The notes beneath the pieces are model-generated. The model was not told the DNA's origin, ran no database searches, and saw nothing but the letters and a program-made list of their open reading frames with translations. Positions 4,894 through 5,737 of a DNA stretch of 5,737 nt are shown piece by piece. Location of the stretch: positions 1 to 5,737 of the forward strand of contig CAMWKN010000137.1 in assembly GCA_947174825.1 (NCBI GenBank), written 5' to 3'. How positions within the stretch are numbered: the stretch's first letter is position 1; each line of letters starts with the position of its first letter. The DNA is from an uncultured Clostridium sp. Lineage in GTDB: Bacteria; Bacillota_A; Clostridia; Lachnospirales; Lachnospiraceae. The translations under genes were made by a program, and so were the position numbers.

Positions 4894-5737
4894 ATGGCAT
4901 AATCCAATATCCAAAAGCGCCCTCGCATTGTTTCCCATTGCAAATTGCACGAAACTGTACAAAACCAAACTGTTCTGCCTGCCTGCTGGTTCTTCTGTCA
5001 TAGACTCCCGGCACTCCCAGAGCATACCCCTGCTTTCCTGTCTCCATAAAAATTAAGTGCCGATAACAATAATATCCCTGCAAAAGGAAATGATTATTTG
5101 CCAATGTCCACATCTGCATTGGCAGACATCCCAGATCCTGTGGTTCAATCCGTACACAGGCAAGCTGCTGGTCGTTAGGAAATGGACGCATAACCGGAAA
5201 TGTCATCAAAATCCTTTTACCATAATCAATGCCTTTTCGTTTAAACGGGCAATTTCTACACACTGCCTGCTCCTCAATTTTTTCTTTATTTTCATAGGAA
5301 GATCTATTGATAGACTGCTCCGTCACATCCCCCATATCATCTGTATGTTTCTCTTCCCCAGATTCTGCCATATGACGACTGCCATTACTCCACTCTGCCA
5401 TCTGCGGAATTGGTATATTTCCATTTCCTACTGGGCGTCGTCCAAACAGCGGCATTCCCATCCATCTTGGAAAAAACTGCCGCATTCCCGGAATACCATT
5501 CTGCCTTGGATACTGGGATCTTTCCCTTTCATTTTCTCTGTATTCCATGGGTGATTCTCTTTCTTCTCTTTCTTCCCGTTCTTCATGCTCTCTTGAGTAC
5601 CGCCGCTCCTCGTTATAATTCGGTTGACCGTATCTTTCATTTCCCCCAAAGTCTCCTCGCCGATGATTTTCTGATCCATCTCTGTATGCTACCTGCTGTT
5701 CATAATTCTCTGCGTCATCTCTGTGTGCTATCTGCTG
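4883..5737 (-). CDS. DUF6128-like protein with charged repetitive N-terminal region, N-terminally incomplete
   Basis: The frame is open from the stop at 4883 to the window edge, giving 284 visible residues. The ATG at 5548 is internal: the 63 codons before it read on without a stop, as repeats of similar composition. Residues 1-26 are two copies of a 13-residue repeat, 30-50 are Gly/Asn/Arg/Tyr-rich, 52-60 are EER three times, and up to about 150 the chain is hydrophilic with few predicted strands. A CRNC pair (C160, C163) leads into a compact C-terminal domain (about 171-282): LPMQMWTLANNHFLLQGYY, then a YRHLIF strand, GVPGVYDRR, FGF and a final FGYWIMPLSC. I recall this pattern from the uncharacterised DUF6128 family of Lachnospiraceae, from memory only. 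No signal peptide or membrane helix is visible, but the N terminus is missing. Function is unknown; the repeats suggest a flexible, multivalent or surface-contact region. Confidence 0.82.
   Translation of the reverse strand, partial: QQIAHRDDAENYEQQVAYRDGSENHRRGDFGGNERYGQPNYNEERRYSREHEEREEREERESPMEYRENERERSQYPRQNGIPGMRQFFPRWMGMPLFGRRPVGNGNIPIPQMAEWSNGSRHMAESGEEKHTDDMGDVTEQSINRSSYENKEKIEEQAVCRNCPFKRKGIDYGKRILMTFPVMRPFPNDQQLACVRIEPQDLGCLPMQMWTLANNHFLLQGYYCYRHLIFMETGKQGYALGVPGVYDRRTSRQAEQFGFVQFRAICNGKQCEGAFGYWIMPLSC
5660..5737 (-). repeat. Two tandem 39-bp (13-codon) repeats at the window edge
   Basis: Units at 5737-5699 and 5698-5660 encode QQIAHRDDAENYE and QQVAYRDGSENHR. They match at 29 of 39 bases by my count, with the last codon most diverged. 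The first unit abuts the window edge, so the array may continue outside. It lies within the coding frame of the DUF6128-like gene. Confidence 0.8.

Noticed and set aside
5057..5554. 165-codon plus-strand frame opposite the DUF6128-like gene
   Set aside because: It is the complement of a better-supported frame; its composition (Cys, His, Phe, Ile-rich) is that of a reverse shadow and no start site precedes it.
5428..5679. 83-codon minus-strand frame in another phase of the DUF6128-like gene
   Set aside because: The repeats and EER tract make sense only in the frame that continues to the conserved domain; this one is a by-product of the purine-rich DNA.

Overview
The window looks like chromosomal DNA of a clostridial Firmicute, most likely of the Lachnospiraceae. 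The evidence is a large Bacillus/Clostridium-type SRP RNA with an Alu domain placed just downstream of tadA, consensus sigma-A promoters, strong AGGAGG-type ribosome binding sites, a TTG start, and a C-terminal domain that I recall (unverified) as the Lachnospiraceae family DUF6128. No plasmid, phage, transposon or CRISPR signature is visible.

Layout: (1) 1-630 (+) is the 3' part of a short-chain dehydrogenase/reductase whose motifs best fit the YmfI-type reductase of elongation factor P modification. (2) 631-751 is a convergent gap with two hairpins, one a good terminator. (3) 752-3097 (-) encodes a 781-residue protein with a degenerate cyclic-nucleotide-binding-like beta-roll at its N terminus, a long helical body and no recognisable output domain. 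Its function is unknown. (4) 3239-3505 (-) is the SRP RNA gene, with its own TTGACA-17-TATAAT promoter and a predicted 40-nt leader containing a perfect hairpin. (5) 3584-4084 (-) is tadA, the tRNA adenosine deaminase. (6) 4085-4284 is a divergent promoter region. (7) 4285-4827 (+) is a RimJ/RimL-like GNAT acetyltransferase. (8) 4883-5737 (-) is the C-terminal part of a protein with a charged, repetitive N-terminal region and a conserved-looking, Cys- and aromatic-rich C-terminal domain. It runs off the right edge.

The core is the minus-strand run tadA -> SRP RNA -> cNMP-like protein, all touching translation or protein targeting except the last, whose role is unknown. In Bacillus subtilis the order is tadA, scr, dnaX; here the gene after the SRP RNA is not dnaX. 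I see no convincing separate promoter for the 781-residue protein, so it may depend partly on transcription passing the SRP RNA's short T-tract. The most interesting items are this unknown protein and its coupling to the SRP RNA, the SRP leader hairpin with an 11-bp inverted repeat spanning the promoter, and the tandem 13-residue repeats at the right edge.
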